Of a stretch of 64,000 bases of DNA, positions 60,801-64,000 are shown piece by piece. Position numbers and translations under genes: made by a program. Location of the stretch: the NCBI GenBank assembly GCA_037447605.1, contig CM074804.1, positions 4,723,613 through 4,787,612 on the forward strand, in the 5' to 3' direction. Under the pieces are notes generated by a model that was not told where the DNA came from, ran no database searches, and worked only from the letters and a program-made list of their open reading frames with translations. Position 1 is the first letter of the stretch, and each line of letters starts with the position of its first letter. The DNA is from Zygnema circumcarinatum. Taxonomy: Eukaryota > Streptophyta > Zygnematophyceae > Zygnematales > Zygnemataceae.

Positions 60801-62183
60801 AGACGAACCTTGACAATGACCTCAAATACTCGGCTGCGGACAAGGCAAGATTATCAATTGAATTGCAGGAAAGAGCATGCGCGAACATTGAGACTCCATA
60901 TGGAAGATGCGATATTTTCAAATAAAAGCATATCTTATTTGTTCTGCTAGAACTAACAATCTCAATTACACCTGCACTGCCAGTTGGACACCAAAACTTG
61001 ACATACCTGCTTGACAAGAGCTGAAGGTGGCGGCCCCGGAGGAGAGGATACAGCACTAGCAGTGGCTACCCCATCAGTTGGGGTTGGTCCAGCACGCACT
61101 GGAGCACACCTCCCAACCTGTATACACAATTCCATTGCATTAGGTGAAAAACTGACGCCCACTTGCCTTATCCAATCAATGGTTGATCAGAGTTTCTACG
61201 AGATCTCTGTGGAGGAGAGCATCTCCAATCTACTCGAACTGTGGTCTAAGCTGCTTCAAAAAATTACCTGTAAGCTACATTCCATTAAACATGGATCATG
61301 TACAACAAGAAGTACAGCATCCCGCACCCCGCCGTCTCCTGTTTTGTGTTACGGAGAGACTAACGTACTCACTGTCCAGCACGCAGATGGGAGAACACTC
61401 CTAGTGCTACAACCCAAGTTTTTGGCCTAATGCTACAAGCTAAAATCTTGAAAGACTTAGTTCAGAGGCACATTTCCTAGCGAGCCCATATGACGCCGAA
61501 GCTCTCATAGCGATACATGAGTACTCGAGATTTAAAATGCGCAATTGCTTGTCTAGGGTCCTTCATTCCGCAATGAACAACATTTCAAAGTGAAGGACCT
61601 AACCATCAGATTAACTTCAACCAAAAAGGTGGCTTTCCATTAGAGAAATGGACAACCTAGTCTCTTGCCTTCTCAAATTGGAGTAAAGAAATACGTAAAC
61701 GCTTTTATAATTAAGCGACAAAGAACCCTCAAGCGAGAACCTACGGTGAGGCAAAAAACTGTATGTCGAAGTTCATTTAAATGAGAATCTATGCAGGGTG
61801 CAAAGGTAATCCACAATTTCTATAATCTAACCTTAGTCCTTATCCATTGCAAATACACCTGACGGACCCCTGCCAGTAGTTTTCTTGAGAGCCCGCCACC
61901 TGTCCTATATGGCCGTCAATAATGCGCGTACCTCCTGGCCGAGTCTCAAAGAACTCAACCGCAACTCCTTCAAACCATTCCAGTCATGCCTCGTGCAGAG
62001 ACTCGAGCAGTGCCTCTTGCACTCCCTCTCTCTCTTGCCTCCGTGCTGCCAGAAAGCGGCAAGGCGCTCCCCGTTGACATTAGCCATCGCTCCATGAGAA
62101 GGCAGCGAGCCACCAACACGTGCCTGCGCGAGAGGAGCTGCTAAGGCCCTGTGCGCAGAGCAGACCGCCTCCATGGCTGCCAC
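51873..62183 (-). CDS. FLVA: Chloroplast flavodiiron protein FLVA
   Basis: Exons on the minus strand: 62183-61932, 61117-61007, 59859-59779, 59187-58962, 58458-58327, 57950-57848, 57467-57362, 57015-56929, 56556-56380, 56157-56060, 55533-55386, 54888-54727, 54537-54409, 53966-53844, 53227-53039, 52759-52670, 51926-51873; 755 residues, phases consistent. It has a Ser/Arg-rich plastid transit region, a metallo-lactamase-like diiron domain (about 125-425), a flavodoxin domain (about 426-590, with SAYGNTSAMA and GSPTLAGHMPTPVQ), and a C-terminal flavin-reductase domain ending AVHHRKTGSRY. Flavodiiron FLVA/FLVB heteromers pass electrons from photosystem I to O2. Diiron ligands are substituted (HLSPKR at 204-209, PRWPD at 279-283, SQKFF at 297-301), as in Flv1/FlvA rather than Flv3/FlvB. 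The second exon and the exon 11 acceptor are the least certain. One intron contains an assembly gap. Confidence 0.95.
53608..53650. other. Assembly gap inside a poly-G run
   Basis: Ten N (53625-53634) are flanked by 17 G on the left and 16 G on the right, within an FLVA intron. The true length is unknown. Confidence 0.95.
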
Positions 62184-62264
62184 AGGCGACAGGCGACGCC
62201 CAATGCCCGGGAAGGAGGGGGCGCTAAAAGAAGAGGTCGCGCCCGCGCCGGGACGGAGCGAGGG

Positions 62265-63342
62265 GCCGAGGGTAGGGATGGCCGTAAAATTATTATTTTT
62301 TCTTAAATTGATTTTAGACTAGTATTTTTAAATGATGGGCGGTCTAAAACTAATATTTACATTGCTATTTTTGCACATGATGACGTCACGTCATGTCATG
62401 GTGATGCCACACCACGGTGAGTGAGTGCGGCCAACTGTTGGCGGCGAGTGCCGACTTTTGTCACAACTTCTACGGGCCGTACGTGTCCCGCATGCCGTAC
62501 AGATTAAATTTCATTACAGTTTAAATTTGGTCATAATAGTATTTAATTTTATTCGCTTAAAAAAACCCCGTTTAAAATCGATTATGTATAAGGGGGCGAC
62601 TATTTACAGTGTACGGATTCTGAATGTAGTGTACGATTTCGCCGGGCAGCAAAAAAATCATTTTTTTGGTTGCCCGGCGCTGTTTCATATTTTTTAGAAT
62701 AGATACAGACCTTTTTTCGTCGGATGTACGGATAGTGATTTGAAATGTACGAAGCGCGCGCGTCTACAAGGTAGAAGGGCGCAACACGTGGAGCGACATG
62801 ATTGGTGCGGCAACATATGACGTGACAAGTATGTTTGGGACCGTGACGTGACGAAACGAGACGCGAAAAAAGTGGAGTCCGCGGACGGCAGTCGGAAATG
62901 GCCGGAATTAAAACTGACAGAGAAAGATAGGGCACATAACGTAGCGTGTTTCAGGAAAAATCTGTCAGTTTTTATTCCCGCCATTTCCGACTGCCGTCCG
63001 CGGACTCCACTTTTGTCGCGTCTCGTTTCGTCACGTCACGGTCCCAAACATACTTGTCACGTCATATGTTGCCGCACCAATCATGTCGCTCCACGTGTTG
63101 CGCCCTTCTACCTTGTAGACGCGCGCGCTTCGTACATTTCAAATCACTATCCGTACATCCGACGAAAAAAGGTCTGTATCTATTCTAAAAAATATGAAAC
63201 AGCGCCGGGCAACCAAAAAAATGATTTTTTTGCTGCCCGGCGAAATCGTACACTACATTCAGAATCCGTACACTGTAAATAGTCGCCCCCATGTATAAAC
63301 TAGAAAATAATTTTCGCACTTGCTGCCATCCCTAGCCGAGGC
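62265..63342. mobile_element. hAT-like miniature transposon (outer element)
   Basis: The element runs 62273-63334. Ends are TAGGGATGGC and its complement GCCATCCCTA, a common hAT-type terminus. The flanks are GCCGAGGG (62265-62272) and GCCGAGGC (63335-63342), an 8-bp target duplication with one mismatch. Without the inner insertion it would be about 355 bp and AT-rich. It starts only 90 bp upstream of the FLVA start codon. Confidence 0.75.
62592..63290. mobile_element. Foldback element with 329-bp arms, inserted in the hAT-like element
   Basis: The left arm 62592-62920 and right arm 62962-63290 are near-perfect inverted copies of equal length (329 bp), with a 41-bp loop. The ends are GGGGGCGAC. 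Both sides carry the direct repeat ATGTATAA (62584-62591 and 63291-63298), a perfect 8-bp target duplication. Long arms with an 8-10 bp duplication suggest a Mutator-like non-autonomous element. It carries CACGTG and TGACGTGAC in both arms. Confidence 0.9.
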
Positions 63343-63640
63343 CGAGGGCACTACCTCGCTCGCACTGGGTGACCGTACTGACCTGTACGGTACCTTTACC
63401 GTACGGTACTGTACGGGCGTCATCGTACTGTACGAAACAAACTGCGGCTCGCTGAGGCTTCCAGTTTGCAAACGTCATGATGTACGAAAGCGACTACGTG
63501 GTACGTCCCCGTCGGACCACGCTGTCGTCATCACTCACCGGTGATTGCGTCAGTACCCGTCAGCGAATCGCACGCTGGCTCCGTACGGAAATCCGCGGGG
63601 CGGGTGAGAAAAGGGGGGGTTGGCAAGTTGGCATTCGCCT
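63343..63640. other. TACGG-rich intergenic stretch
   Basis: Dense GTACGG/CCGTAC words at 63372-63435 forming overlapping palindromes. No exon recognised. Confidence 0.5.
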
Positions 63641-63800
63641 CGCGATGGCGATGATGGCGTCAAAGGCGCATAGACAAAACCAACATGGGGAACCACGAGG
63701 AAGCAAGCGGTCACGAAGGACCCGAGGGCCGACAGGAGAAAGCGACGCGCTGAACTCTGCCACGGCTCTGGAAGCAGTCGCGAAGGCCGCCCATGGCCAT
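63641..63800 (+). repeat. Dispersed repeat, copy 3
   Basis: Shares GATGGCG, ACATGGGGAACCACGAGG and GAAGCAGTCGCGAAGG, in the same order, with 49915-50080. Differences are spread along the length. Confidence 0.65.
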
Positions 63801-64000
63801 GCATGGCCCATGGGGCGCGCCGCGCATGCATATCATGCGGGCCGGCGGGCGGGCGGAGGGCCCCGGACGGCCAGGACAGGAGGCAGTAGCAGAAGCCAAG
63901 CACGACATTTTCTCTGACGCGGCAGGCTGTGATTGGCCGCTCTAGACAGTTTCAAACTGGCGACGCGTCTGCCCGCGCCATTGAGGCGGCGGGAATCCTA

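Noticed and set aside
62600-63282. ORFs of 111 and 144 codons on opposite strands with the same protein
   Set aside because: They are mirror images made by the two arms of the foldback element and are not independent genes.

Overview
The window is nuclear DNA of a non-flowering streptophyte. All eleven recognised genes are plant-type and intron-rich, with mostly GT-AG introns of about 100-600 bp. One encodes a chloroplast flavodiiron protein of the FLVA class, a family lost in flowering plants. Base composition is close to balanced, with GC-rich, CACGTG- and TACGG-rich gene starts. A streptophyte alga (for example a zygnematophyte) is my best guess; a bryophyte or lycophyte is possible. Exon models were built by eye from reading frame, splice sites and family knowledge; no database was searched. 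Coordinates of multi-exon genes span start codon to stop codon, with exons listed in the evidence.

Left part (1-27.2 kb, all + strand): a membrane-anchored SAM methyltransferase-like protein (1024-5141), a WDR13-like WD40 protein (5777-9784), a decayed Ty3/Gypsy integrase (about 10355-10625), the structure-specific nuclease SEND1 (11327-15231), a myristoylated receptor-like cytoplasmic kinase (16836-19841), a 340-bp foldback repeat (21414-21754), and the ribosome-associated GTPase DRG1 (22984-27219).

Middle part (28-43 kb, - strand genes): a DUF212 PAP2-like membrane protein (28478-31430); a 3.5-kb palindromic minisatellite element (about 31931-35425) that is open in all six frames; acetyl-CoA synthetase ACS (35410-40165, 17 exons); and a small HSBP gene (41687-42936) with a U12-type AT-AC intron. 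A compact relative of the minisatellite element lies at 40731-40960.

Right part (44-64 kb): an MECR-like reductase (44462-46300, +) that shares a GC-rich divergent promoter with HSBP, a GCK-domain protein (47183-49479, -), and the 17-exon FLVA gene (51873-62183, -). FLVA has a nested pair of non-autonomous DNA transposons 90 bp upstream of its start codon (62273-63334).

The genes are ordinary unrelated housekeeping and chloroplast genes and form no functional cluster. The unusual biology is in the repeats (the palindromic array and the nested transposons in the FLVA promoter) and in the splicing (one U12 AT-AC and two GC-AG introns).
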